A stretch of 64,000 nucleotides of DNA from Chlorops oryzae. Lineage: Eukaryota; Arthropoda; Insecta; Diptera; Chloropidae. The notes below the pieces were generated by a model, which was given only the letters and a program-made list of their open reading frames with translations, was not told the DNA's origin and searched no databases. The stretch covers positions 40,806,496 to 40,870,495 of the forward strand of contig CM035807.1 in the NCBI GenBank assembly GCA_020466095.1, read 5' to 3'. Shown here one piece after another: positions 22,911-33,371 of this stretch (its first letter is position 1; each line of letters starts with the position of its first letter). The position numbers and the translations under genes were made by a program.

Positions 22911-23308
22911 CAATTGCATTTGTAGCTCATGCCTTTCAGCAGCTCGCTGTTCTTCATTTTTGTAGAAAGCCGCTTTTGCATTAGCCGCACACTTTGTATC
23001 CTCGGCAATAGGTTTTGTTTGCCCAACGTCCATTGGATTTAGAAGCAGTTCGTGTTGTTTTTGCTGCTGCTGTTGTTGTTGTTCCGTTCGAACGATTCCG
23101 CAATGAGCCTCAGGAAGATTGGCGGTCGTCATCGTCCAGATTTGGCTCGAGTCCTTCAATTGTCAGAGCAATTGCGGCATGCAACTCTTGCTTAGCGCCG
23201 CTTAGCTGTTCGTCAATATCGGCGGGTGGTTTTCCGCCGCCAGTTTGTTGACGCGCCAGTTTGGTGACGCGCCAGTTTGTTGGCCGCGTAGCCTTTGCGG
23301 AGATTCGC
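22911..23308 (-). pseudogene. Myb/SANT (zeste/MSAN-like) pseudogene, downstream exon
   Basis: Minus-strand reading from 23308 gives ANLRKGYAANKLARHQTG; then a duplicated block of about 17 bp (GGCGCGTCA twice, 23240-23275) shifts the frame, and QQTGGGKPPADID plus IEGLEPNLDDDD follow in the next frame. TGGG and IEGLE are typical of the region after Myb/SANT domains in zeste-like proteins. A second shift near 23150 leads to a Gln-rich stretch and EEQRAAERHELQMQLLNQ (coiled, charged). It is cut at 22910 by A9. A 5' splice site AAG/GTAAAC lies beside the insertion and an acceptor near 23309. Without element G the exon junction is in phase. Confidence 0.6.
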
Positions 23309-23411
23309 CTTAATGTTTTGAAATTTAGAAATAAAAGAAACCAATCAGCTTAGGGAAATAATCACTAATGAATAGCCCTGAAAATGACCAATGTTTACCT
23401 TGGAAATTGAC

Positions 23412-24954
23412 AGCTAATTTAAGCTAGCCCACCCATTTTGGCACACCATAGCACACCATAGAATTGCTTACTTAGGTAATTAGTGCTTACTTAAAGCTAT
23501 AAGGATAGCTGTGGAAAAAAATTGGTTCTCGTAAGTTTTGAATGTTATGCGGTTGGGTGCCAGCTTAAGTGTTAAGCTGGCCGACCTGGCCGACCAGAGA
23601 CACGCATTTTTTTCCCATCTAAAACTGCCTTCTTTCGATTGGTGTTCCCTTAAAACATATATAACTAATTCAAAACTTACAAAATTATTATCTAATCCCT
23701 TGAAAAAACAGATGGTGGGCTCGCTTATTTTTTAAACTAGCCTGCCCTAACTTTTATAGGGTAGGCTAACTTAAGACTTAACTTGGCCCCCCATTTCTCT
23801 ATAACAATAAATAAATAAAAAAAAATTTGCGTATATTCTGCGGAAAGCAACGCGGAAGGTCATATAAAATTTTTAGAATTTAGTGCTAACTAGAAAAAAA
23901 GTTATATTGAGGTGTGCTGGTTCAAGACTTAAGCTAGCACGCTTAAGATTTCTGAATGCTTAAACGAAAAAATTTTCTTGTTTTTTTATTAATTGATCTT
24001 AGATATAAATGCTTGAGGTGGTTAAAATGTGAAGCATTGATTAAATTTGAAAAAATCATACTTTGGGCGTGGCACGTTATAGTTTAAGCTAGCAGTACCC
24101 CCTAACATGATTTTCGATAAAAGAAACTATCGCCCTAGTACCAAGTACCTTAAAAAAGTACTCAATAGTTTCTACAGCACCGTTATATTACTCTTTCGAC
24201 TGTTATACTCAGCTGTTATAATCGATACTAAAGATAGTCAGTGCTGCCACCGTAGGGTATTTTCCCCTAAATTTGGGGGAATTTGTCCTTCTACGGGGAT
24301 TTTTTAGTGTGCACTTTTTGTTTTGGTAATTTTTATGGCGGATTTCCATGAAGGAGGCAAAACTAAAAACACGGACTTTTGTCTCTGAAAACTGTTTTTC
24401 AAAACAAAACACCTTCCCATCCTGAGTGGGAAATTAAAAACATTTATGTTTTGTTCAGAAAAACAGTTTTTGTCCCTGTTTTTTGCTTTGTCTCTTTAGT
24501 GGAAATCTGCCATTAGGGCAAACAAATTTTTTTGATTCTTTAAATAGTGTTGGTGTTTCCTCTAAAAAAAAAGGCAGCACAAGCTCACCTCTTTATTATA
24601 GTGGACAATCTATGCGCAGGTACGAATTTTCATTCCACAGAGCGCACTTATTTCTGGGAAACTCAATTAGGGTCCTCATTGAACGTCCCTAAAGCTGGAA
24701 GAGCAAAGTCAGCAGAATCCAAAAAAAATATGTGGAACATTAAAGGCTAATTAAATGCCCTAATCCGAAATATTCGGCTCCAGCCATTTTCCGGAAAATC
24801 CATGTTCTGCCAGCTTAACGTTAAGATGGCAGAGCATGCTCGAAAAAATGGTTTGCACAACAATTACAGCAATTAATTAGCACAGGAATTAACGGCTCAT
24901 TTAAGGCTCTAGGAAAATATCAATCGCAAAGAGATCGCAGCATTTTTTCAATAT
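23412..24954 (+). repeat. Element G left arm, outer part
   Basis: Matches the right arm 33440-34969 in reverse complement with rare mismatches. Open frames at 23538-23735 and 24107-24307 have mirror copies in the right arm; they resemble no known protein and are not called as genes. The arm contains a sub-motif CAGTGCTGCCACCGTAGGG (24239) that looks like an old hAT-type end. Confidence 0.8.
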
Positions 24955-24955
24955 A

Positions 24956-25800
24956 ACAAGTAAGGGTGTTATAGTCAGGCGAGCATGACAATAGAATACC
25001 CGACACAGACACACATGTTCAAATAATTTTTAATAGCAAGAAGTGTTTAAGGCCATTAGGGGCCCCATATACCGACTCTTGCTAAATTTCTTTATTAAAA
25101 CCGCCCCTTTGCCACACCCACTTTTCCAGCTTATTTGTATAATATTCTAATCGGAAGATTAAATATAGGCTCAAATTCATTGAATTATTTCGAAAAAGTA
25201 ATATTTTATGGCAGTTTTGAAATTTTTTTTGACAGACCCTAGTACTAGATGTACCCTTAAAAATGGACCTAAAAAAAATTTTTTTTAAGATGATGTTATA
25301 GGCTACAAAGGAAGCATAAGTGCCAAATTTCGTTCAAGTCCCATCTGCATTTCGGGTGTAGGAGGCAATTTTCGAAGAACGCCGTTCTGCCACGCCCACT
25401 TTACCAATTTTTTGAAATCGTAATACTTGCCTTCAAACATGTTCAAATGTCGAATTTCATCAAAATATCTTGAAAAACTTCGATTTTGGGGCAGTTTTTG
25501 TGATTTTCGTAACAGACCCTAGTACTGGAGGTATCCCTAAAAATGGTCCGATTGGGTCCATTCTCAAATTTAATCTTACTTATTTCCCCGTGAGCACGCA
25601 TACCAAATTTCGTCAAGATAGCTCAACTCCTCCGATAAGAAAACAGTATACAAACAGACGGACATGTCTAAATCGAATCTCCTGATGATTCTGATCATTT
25701 CTATATAGATGTATTTTGTATGGTCTATCTTGACTGGTTCTGGGTGTTACACACAACAACACAAATGCAATATACCCTCGACACAGAGTGTGTCGGGTAT
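24956..25800 (+). mobile_element. Family B element B1 (mini-me/DINE-like)
   Basis: Starts ACAAGTAAGGGTGTTATAG with hairpin AGTCAGGC...GCCTGACT (one mismatch), then ATACCCGACACAG, and ends GACACAGAGTGTGTCGGGTAT. The inside has CCCTTTGCCACACCCACTTTT, two AGACCCTAGTACTRGA repeats, a reduced GACGGACATG tract and the core CTGATGATTCTGATCATT. The right arm of G keeps the uninterrupted site (CAATATAAAAATTCGAC, complement of 33424-33440), which shows insertion between CAATAT and AAAAATTCG without duplication. Confidence 0.85.
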
Positions 25801-28478
25801 AAAAATTCGACTTAGGTTGAAAACACACCAAAGCCAACAAAACGTTGTTTCTGGTCGAATTCGACAAACGTATATTGCTTCTTATCTAGCAACACACACC
25901 GAGTACGACACAACATTTTGTTGGTCAACGCATTTGCTCGAACGCCGTTGATACATGCAAAGAGTATTAATATATATAAGAGACGCCAACGTACTCTATG
26001 GCAAATCCCATTTTTCACTCGTTCTCGATGATACCACGTAGATGAGGATACACTATGCTTTGGCAAATGAAACACGCAAAAAGCATGAAATCGAGGAAAG
26101 AAAGACACTCGAAATGTAGGAATTGATAGAAAGGATCAAAACAAAAACGAAAATCTGACTTCTCGCCTTTACGCATTGAGAAACGGTTTTCATTCATAGT
26201 TTTTCGGCAGTCGCGCGATTGTTCTGTTATTCTTTCGATGCGTGCCGCGCTTATGCGCATATATGAGTTTGTGTGTGCGCCAATGTACATACGTACGTTT
26301 GTATTTGGCTGTTGTGTGCCTTTGCAAATTTCGGCCGCTGAAAAATTCAAAAATCGTTTTTCGAGTCGGTTTCCTATGTTGTTTTCCTGTTTCTACGTGA
26401 CCAATGCAAAGTCACTACCGTATGGTTCTGTAGGGTGACTTGCGCGGCGCTAAATGCGAAAAAGTCGAAGCTTGGTCGCTTCGATTACCTTTTGTAACAT
26501 TATGTGCTTGTTTTTGTTTTAGTTTTAATTCGACCCTTTTAATATTTTAATTTTAATTACTTTAATATTTTTTCGGGCCTAGGGTGCAAGCATTGCTATT
26601 ACGAAATGTAAATTTTTAGCAATCGAAAACTTTTTTTTTTCCTGATGTTTTTCTGATGCTAATGTAATTTTACTTTTGATATTAACAATTAAATCTCTTT
26701 AAAATTTTTCCTCTGCTGAAATTAGTATTTTCAGCTGTAAAAATACTCCCTTTAAGGTGGGGCTAAATTAAAAATGAATTTTAGAAGACTTTTTGAATTG
26801 CCTTTATATTGAAATTTTTTCAACTAATATAAGGATTTTTTTGAATATTACCAAAATATTAAATTTAAATGTAAGAGAAAAAATTGTTGAAGTCAATAGC
26901 AAAATTGAAATTTTCAAAAATCTTTTTTATGGGTCTTCAACGGACAATGTATTTGCACCATCGAATGTAAACAAGCAAAATCATTCCATTTTAAATACAT
27001 ACAAGCATTGTTATGCTCATACATATAGAACTTCTTTTCCCTTCCACCGTCCTTCCACGAACGAATTTTGCTCATTTCAATCAATCCTACTAAAAAAAAT
27101 TTCAAAAGTATGATACAGTGTGCAAATATCGAGTCTCTTCCTTTCATTTTATAAAAAAATTTTCATGAACTATAAATTATGAATATAAAATTCAGCAAAA
27201 TAGCTTTCTTAATGTCTAGAAACAATTTGATAACATTTCATTTTTTATTTTACTATAAAAATTATATCAATATTAAGTAAAATAGGACTTGTCTGAAGAA
27301 AGATTTGAAATAGTCAAATATTGCACACTGTTCGGCTATTTTTTCTTCGTATCGTCAAGTAGCCTTTGCATGCGCACAAGCTTAAAAAAATTTCCATCCC
27401 TTTTACTCTGCGCGAAAGCAAACGCACAATTCATTCAAGAATTGTCCTTTTACCAAGCTTCTAACATTCGCCTTTCGTTTTTCTGTTTTCAATTACTGTT
27501 CGCATTATGAGACGGGACGAAATGGCATTGGGTACGAAGTGTATCGCCATATGCGTGGTATGATTTTCAAAATGCAAAGAGAGCCGATAGAGTACATTGT
27601 CACCTCTTTATATATTAATACTCTTTGATACATGGCACTCCATACAGCCAACCCACACCGAACTCGACAAAACGTTGCGCATGCTCGGCGACGTCGATAA
27701 TCTCATGTAAGCTTACGGCGCAACGCACACTGAAAACGACACGAGCAAAAAAGAAGCTTCGACAAAAAAGGCTGCAGAAAGCTGTTGGCTTGGATTTTGT
27801 TTGAGCTCGACAAATTTGTTGGCGTTGGTGTGGGTTATTTCGAAAAGTGTTTTTTGCTGTACGTCAAAAAAACGTTTTGTTGGCTTTGGTGTGTTTCATG
27901 TAGGACTGTAGGTCATATAGAACTATAGGTCTAACTCTTCTTCTTCCTAATCCCTGCAATGTGTTAGAGCTACGCTGCTTCAACATAGGCATATAGCATG
28001 AGGAAAAGAGAAGCACGCTATGGCAGCGAAATCTTTAGCTCTGCTCTGGTGAAATGCATTGCCACTTTTATTTTTAACTTTGGGAGATTTTCGAGTTCAT
28101 TACATATAAAATATCTACCAAAATCATAAAATGATATGAAAAGCTTGAAAAACATAAAACTAATCAAGGAAACTCAATATCAAGGAGAAAAATAAATTGT
28201 TTTTTTAGTTCTACCCTGTCCACTTAACATTTTGCTCACACTGTTTCAGCGAAAATACTAACTTCTATGTACAATCAAATTCGTAGCCGTAGTCAAAAAT
28301 GTTTGTCAATTTATTACAAAATGAACACATTCGTGCACATTGAGCAAAAACATATCGTAATACATTTAGTAAAGTTTCAATTATGAACTTTTCAAGCAAT
28401 ATAAAAAACAGAGCCGACGCCGCACAGTGCTTCGACCCATAGACAAAAATCAAAAAAAAATATTGTTTTAATATATTG

Positions 28479-29060
28479 ATTAATGTCATTTTGGTTTTTT
28501 GCTTTGAAAAACACAAATTTTTGGTTGTTTATTCAAAAATTACAAAACATTAATGGAGTAAAAAAAAAAAATACGGAAAAACGGGTATTTTTTTATTCCT
28601 ATTTTTAATACCTTATATATTCTTCTAATAAGATATGAAAAAATCAGACTTCTATCGAACCAACAATTGAGAAAAAAATCATTTTTTCCATAAGCGTTTT
28701 TCTTGATTTATGAAACACTTGTTTCAAGCTGTTTCGCAAGAAATTGCCACAAATACATTTTTTCCTTAATAGACTTTAGGTTTGTTGTTTTAACTTTTCA
28801 AATATATGAGAAGTACATTAAAAATATGCTTTTAGGCAAAGGAGCTTAATATCATTTTGCTTTTCTGCTTGAAAAAGGCACAAATTTTTTTTTCATAGCA
28901 AAAAATATCGAAACTTTAATGGAGTTAAAAAAAAAAATACGGAAAAACGGGTATTTTTTTATTCCTATTTTTAGTACCTTATATATTCCTCTAATAAGTT
29001 ATGAAAAAATCAGACTTTTATCGAACCAACAAATAAAGAAAAAGTTAGATTTTAAAAATG
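28479..29060 (+). repeat. Internal tandem repeat of element M
   Basis: Two imperfect copies, about 28479-28690 and 28847-29060 (period about 370 bp). They share AATACGGAAAAACGGGTATT, ACCTTATATATTC and AAAAAATCAGACTT. Partial duplication within the element. No coding sequence. Confidence 0.75.
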
Positions 29061-29165
29061 TATATTTTCATGATTTATACTAAAGTTGTCTTTGTAAATA
29101 AACATTATTAAATGCAGCCAAAAAGTATGCTTTTCAATATTTATGAAATGTGCATGCATTTATAA

Positions 29166-29937
29166 TAGGGATGTGCCGGATATCCGGTAACTATCCGGTA
29201 TCCGGCGTATCCGGCTGGTTTTTAGATATCCGGCAAGCCCACCGGATATCACTACTATCCGGCCGGATACCGATACATACCGCAGACTTTGATTTGTCCA
29301 TCTTTGAGTTTTGTTTTTTGTTGAACGTGCAAATTAAATCAGAACAGCTGATTATGCTAAAGCTCAAAAGCAATCGATATTATCATCGATGGTATCGATG
29401 TTTTTAAATTTCTTTTAATAGATATTGATCGAAATAAATTAAGTCAAATTAACTTAAATTAAATCCTAACAAACTTAGTAGTTTATGGAAAAGGATAGAC
29501 GGTCGTAGTATGAACTTCGATAATGCTTGAAATTGAAAAACATTGATGTTAGTTAGATACTTACAATCAGATTGTTGTTTTTTAATTTTAAGCATTATCC
29601 AAGTTTTTATTGCGATTGTCTATTTTTTACCATAAACTAGATTTGGTTATTATTTTTTGTGATAAATAATTCATTTAGTTTAATGAAATTTAAAAACATC
29701 GATAATATCAATGGTGGAATCGAATGTTTTCCAGCTCTATATTATACCAATGAACGGCGTTGACAGAAAATCATTTATTTCGGACAATCTGTTCAATTGT
29801 GGCCAGCGAAAGTACAATTTCAAACAGAGAAAAAATTTTTCAGATATCCGGCCGGATACTATGTATCCGGCTACATATTTTTTACCGGATATCCGATATC
29901 CGGTTATCCGGCAAATTCACTATCCGGCACATCCCTA
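29166..29937. mobile_element. hAT-type MITE, 772 bp, 8-bp target duplication
   Basis: Ends TAGGGATGTGCCGGATA and TATCCGGCACATCCCTA are perfect inverted repeats. ATTTATAA is duplicated at 29158-29165 and 29938-29945. The first 110 bp and last 100 bp are packed with CCGGATATCCGG-type words, a subterminal repeat array of the sort hAT transposases bind (family knowledge). It also carries ATCGATGGTATCGATG (29385) facing a matching stretch near 29696. No transposase. Confidence 0.85.
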
Positions 29938-30632
29938 ATTTATAAGTCTTTACCTTCGTTGTTTTTCGTTGCAATTTTTAAAAAATGTGTCTGATTATTG
30001 AGTCTTAAGTCCTTGCTTTATCTCTCGTTTTTTTAACAGAACTGTCTGCGAAAAGACTTAAGACGCGAACGTGAAAACAGTAATAAAAATCTTACGAAAT
30101 TAATGGAGGAAATATTATTTTTTGATAAGATCGCATATGTATATACTCTTCTCCCAATTTTTAGAAATTCATTTGAATTCGAATTTTTATAGCCGAAAAT
30201 AACTTTGGGTGGTATGGGCGGTGGGTGGTGGGTGGGGTCAATTTTGATGAAACTTCGAAATTTTCTTAATTAAGCCATATTAGGGACTTGTGCCAAATTT
30301 TATTGCCCTACGACACTTCTTTCTATTTTTGTCCATCGAATGTATGGGAACGAAGCACTGTGCGCCGTGTTTCTTTTATAATTTTCTTGCAAGTGGCATC
30401 ATAGTGCCACTTTTTGTCTGCCCGTATTGTTGTTGGTAGCTTTTTGGTGAATTTCTCGAAAGAGTTGAGTTTCCTATCCCTGCCTAATGGGGAGTTTCTT
30501 ATTAGCGGCAGAGGCCTTTCGACGTCGACAGTTAGACCTATAGTACTATATGCTGTATAGACAGTCCTACATGGTGTGTTTTCAACCTAACACCGCGCAC
30601 GCAGCGCGTGAGCAGAGCATCGTAAAAAAAAC

Positions 30633-30882
30633 TGTTCCGAATAACAAAATCGAACTTTTTTCTCAGAACGCAGCGCGTAAGTAGAGCATTGTAAGAATCC
30701 CAGCAGGCAAATGTATCCAGCAGGACAAAAACATTAGTGATGTCACTGGGTCATACAGATGACATTGTAATGTATTATATGACTTATTGGGGGACATGCC
30801 ATCGTGGAGGGAAGCTGTTCATGTTATTGAATCTCATTGGCTACTGAAATTTAAATAAGGTTTTAGCGTCAGTTGAGCCTAA
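30633..30882. other. Central part of G, left side
   Basis: CCCAGCAGG at 30699-30707 and its complement CCTGCTGGG at 31282-31290 may bound a 592-bp element around the next tRNA-like sequence. No matching flank was seen. Confidence 0.35.
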
Positions 30883-30955
30883 GCATGGATGGCGTAGTGA
30901 ATAAGTGCTCGACTTACAATCCGAAGACCGCTGGTTCGATCCCTGGCGGAGGAAA
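30883..30955 (+). tRNA. tRNA-like sequence, probable SINE head
   Basis: A-box-like TGGCGTAGTGAATAAGTGC (30890), B-box GGTTCGATCCC (30933-30943), trailing GGCGGAGGA. The cloverleaf stems are incomplete and an A/T-rich body follows, so a Pol III-derived SINE is preferred over a working tRNA. Confidence 0.45.
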
Positions 30956-31982
30956 ACAAAAATTTTTGTATATAGATTTTTCAAAATTTTCGAAATATTC
31001 AAGAAGAAGACAAAGAAGAGAGTTTTCAAACCGGTTTCTATGAAGTGGCATTTAGAAAGAGCATATGCTGCTCTCAAATGCATTTTTCGCCATCGCATCC
31101 TCCAGCAAGACAATGTCCTGCTGGGCGTCACTAGTGACTTTTTCTAACCCCACGAAGACAAAGTCACTCGGGAAGTCCCTGTCAGTTTGTGTACAAATGT
31201 CATACAAAGTGTCCTACGAATTAGCATGCATGACGGCTCCAAAGTCACCGTGACATCACTGGTTTTCTCAGGGGGCCTTTTCCTGCTGGGAAACAAAAAC
31301 ATGCATGCTTGGATATGTAACTGAAATCGCGAATGCGCTCGGCACGGTTGCCACTTGAAAAAATCAGATTGCGCCAATTTCATAACAAAAATATTTTTCT
31401 TCGGTTAATCATGTTTTAATTTCATATTAAAAGAAAGCAATTTTTTTTGCTTTCTTTATTTCACTTCAATGAATTTGTTTTGATATTTCCAAGCTTTTGA
31501 TGGTGGTCTACTGTTAAGAAAACTATCGCCCACTATCGAAAAATAAATATCCGGATCTCAATTATCACCCCTCTCTTCACCGTGCATCCCTCGCTTATAA
31601 GCAAAATGTTTTTCTATTGAAATGTTTCACTGTTTACATTAAATATTTTTTGACCGTCAACTCCCATCAATAGCTGCTAATTCTGGCAGCTCTGTTTTTA
31701 TAAGAGCGAACACACCAAACCAACTTTGCTCGAAGTAGTTTATAGTGTACGTGTCTGACATTGAGTCGGCAGTGATTTGAAGCCATACAATCCCAGTAGT
31801 CAGTAGGTCGCCCCCGATATTTGTGACATGCCAAAGTGCCAGTCCTTGATGACTAGCCATTTCACCTACCACATGAACCTGAAAGAGTAGATAGGCCTCA
31901 GCTCACATTTCCCTATTCGCTGCGTATGATTGTGTTTGCTGTAGTCTGCTTTTACCTCGCATTCTGATCATTTGTCCGTCAA
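30956..31982. other. Unrecognised centre of element G
   Basis: Contains ACTAGTGAC/GTCACTAGT-like words next to CCCAG/CTGGG motifs (31105-31140, 31281-31290). CCCAGTAGTCAG at 31792-31803 has its perfect complement CTGACTACTGGG at 32656-32667. No protein family is recognised. Confidence 0.4.
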
Positions 31983-32055
31983 GCGTTCGATAGCTCAGTG
32001 GTTCAAGCTGTGACTCGACAGCCGGGAGGTTCGGGGTTCAATCCCTGCGGGCGGC
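31983..32055 (+). tRNA. tRNA-like sequence, probable SINE head
   Basis: Canonical-looking A-box TAGCTCAGTGGTT (31991) and B-box GGGTTCAATCCC (32034-32045), 73 nt between the presumed ends. The ends GCGTTCG and GGGCGGCG pair poorly, and TTTTTCCTAAATTTTTT follows. This is the best of the tRNA-like heads in this region but is still not a convincing gene. Confidence 0.45.
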
Positions 32056-32299
32056 GAGAATTTTTCCTAAATTTTTTACTTTTTTTATAAATTAGAGTTT
32101 TTTTTTTTTGTTCATAGTTCACTTATTTTGGAAGACAAACATTTTCCCCTAAATTTTTAAGGTTTTTATTATTATTTTTTTTTTTAATGGTTCATTTTCA
32201 AGTAAACAATTTTTGGAGTGAAAAAATTCGTTAAATACGTTTCCCAAAATCTGAGCAACGCTAAACTCAACTGAGCATTTTGACCAAGAAATTAAATTC
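32056..32299. other. AT-rich spacer
   Basis: T-rich and A-rich runs. No gene seen. Confidence 0.5.
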
Positions 32300-32373
32300 G
32301 TTCGTTTAGCGTAATGGTTAAGGCGTTCGCCCAGCGATCTGGTGGTAAGCGGTTCGAGGCTCGGTGGAGGCGA
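32300..32373 (+). tRNA. tRNA-like sequence, probable SINE head
   Basis: A-box TTAGCGTAATGG (32306-32317), B-box GGTTCGAGGCT (32351-32361, second half off consensus), trailing GGAGGCGAGAA. The trailing GGMGGMGAGAA-like word is shared with the heads at 30883 and 31983, so the three may belong to one SINE superfamily with different tRNA parents. Confidence 0.4.
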
Positions 32374-33015
32374 GAAAATTTTATGAGAAGTAAGATAAAA
32401 AAGATTTAAAATAAAATATAGATAAGCAAAAAAATATAATAATTACATGAAATTTTTTTTTCTCAGTCGCTGGTGCTAGGCCATTTTCCTGCCCCTTTTC
32501 GCTAGCGAAATGACTGGTTAAAGGTGGCGCATAAAAGGACGACCTGTCCCCGGCAATGAGATCGTAATGTTAAATTCGCCAGCGTCTTGGATAGGAAAGG
32601 GACCGATCCCCGACACCCAGTGACTAGTGAAATCGCTAGTGTTGTGGTGGCTCCGCTGACTACTGGGATACTCCAAATGACACTGGGCTATGGCGGGAAA
32701 AAATCACCGAGACGGGTGAGGGAAGGTGGAAAAATTTTATGGAACATGGACTTTCACCACACAGATTGGACATTCAACTAAAGCAATACAGCCGAAATAA
32801 AGTTTAGACTTTCACCAAAACGCGTGTACGTACAATGCCAGTGTCACTAACACACAGTCAGGAACAAATTTCAACTCCCCACAGATATCAGTCGTTTTCA
32901 GTCGCACTCATATCGGGTATTCTCTCTGTCGTATTCGCTCTTATGTATTCTTATCAAACCAACAAGCAAATTTTAAAAAAATGAGAGTGTCAGTTGTAGT
33001 ATTGTATGTTTGAAG
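32374..33015. other. Unrecognised centre of element G, right side
   Basis: Includes CACCCAGTGACTAGTGAAATC (32616) and GACACTGGGC (32679), again CCCAG-type inverted words. A 64-codon frame at 32587-32781 has no recognised family. Confidence 0.4.
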
Positions 33016-33252
33016 CATGTATAACTATATATGTCACTCAGGAGCCGTTTCTATTTTGGCTCTTTTTAACACGGTCTTGGGTACCCACCACGGTCTTGGG
33101 TACCCACCAAAATGAGCATTTTTCACTGGTACTCACCAAAAGTATTTCTCTCTCGCTCATTTTTTGCCTGCCGAGTAACATATCATTCTAACTGGCGCGA
33201 AATGTCCCGCCGAAAATCTATGAGAGTGACATATATAGTAATATTATATATG
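33016..33252 (+). mobile_element. MITE family H, copy H1
   Basis: 237 bp with inverted ends CATGTATAACTATATATGTC and GACATATATAGTAATATTATATATG. A perfect 8-bp duplication GTTTGAAG lies at 33008-33015 and 33253-33260. The inside has a tandem GGTCTTGGGTACCCACC doublet and GGCGCGAAATGTCCCGCC. Same family as 59474-59707 and 61734-61967. Confidence 0.85.
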
Positions 33253-33371
33253 GTTTGAAGCCCTAACATAGCTCATTCTGACAACGTAAATCCCATAATT
33301 AGAGTTTCTTGTAGCCTTTAAGAGCCTTTAAATAATTCTTAAAAAAAAGTTTGAAATTTTTATCTGAGACA

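Larger units (their letters stand above)
28423..30362 (+). mobile_element. Element M: Transib-like, RSS-like 12/23 ends, CGCCG duplication
   Basis: The left end CACAGTG (28423-28429) is followed by a 13-nt spacer and ACAAAAATC (12 nt if GACAAAAAT is taken). The right end, read inward on the minus strand, is CACAGTG (30362-30356), a 23-nt spacer and ACAAAAATA. CGCCG is duplicated at 28418-28422 and 30363-30367. CAC-starting ends and GC-rich 5-bp duplications define Transib elements, relatives of RAG (family knowledge). Minus its nested hAT MITE it is about 1.16 kb with no ORF, so it is non-autonomous. It is inserted in element F. Confidence 0.75.
27897..30573. mobile_element. Element F with 8-bp target duplication, inside P
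   Basis: Ends CATGTAGGACTGT (27897) and ACAGTCCTACATG (to 30573) are inverted. The repeats extend through ACTATAGGTCTAAC (27922-27935) and GTTAGACCTATAGTACTAT (30532-30550). GTGTGTTT flanks both sides (27889-27896, 30574-30581) and is part of P's right terminus. An 8-bp duplication fits hAT or P superfamilies. Without the nested M, F is about 730 bp, has no transposase and is non-autonomous. Confidence 0.8.
25812..30590. mobile_element. Element P: long-TIR DNA element in the left arm of G
   Basis: Left end TTAGGTTGAAAACACACC (25812). The right end is split by element F: AACGTTTTGTTGGCTTTGG... at 27871-27896 resumes as TCAACCTAA at 30582-30590. Together the 35-bp ends match perfectly. Similarity continues inward: GATACATGCAAAGAGTATTAA at 25949 matches the complement of 27613-27633, so the inverted repeats exceed 190 bp and include TATATATAAGAG-like TATA boxes. 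Internal DNA (26000-27585) has no supported ORF. No target duplication was identified. Confidence 0.7.

Noticed and set aside
24107..24307. Open frames repeated in both arms of G (23538-23735, 24107-24307, 24483-24692 and mirrors)
   Set aside because: Their repetition reflects the inverted arms; no family, codon pattern or start context supports them.
25812..27896. A 2.08-kb element bounded by 26-bp perfect inverted repeats
   Set aside because: The right terminus is cut by element F; its last 9 bp lie at 30582-30590, so the true boundaries are 25812-30590.
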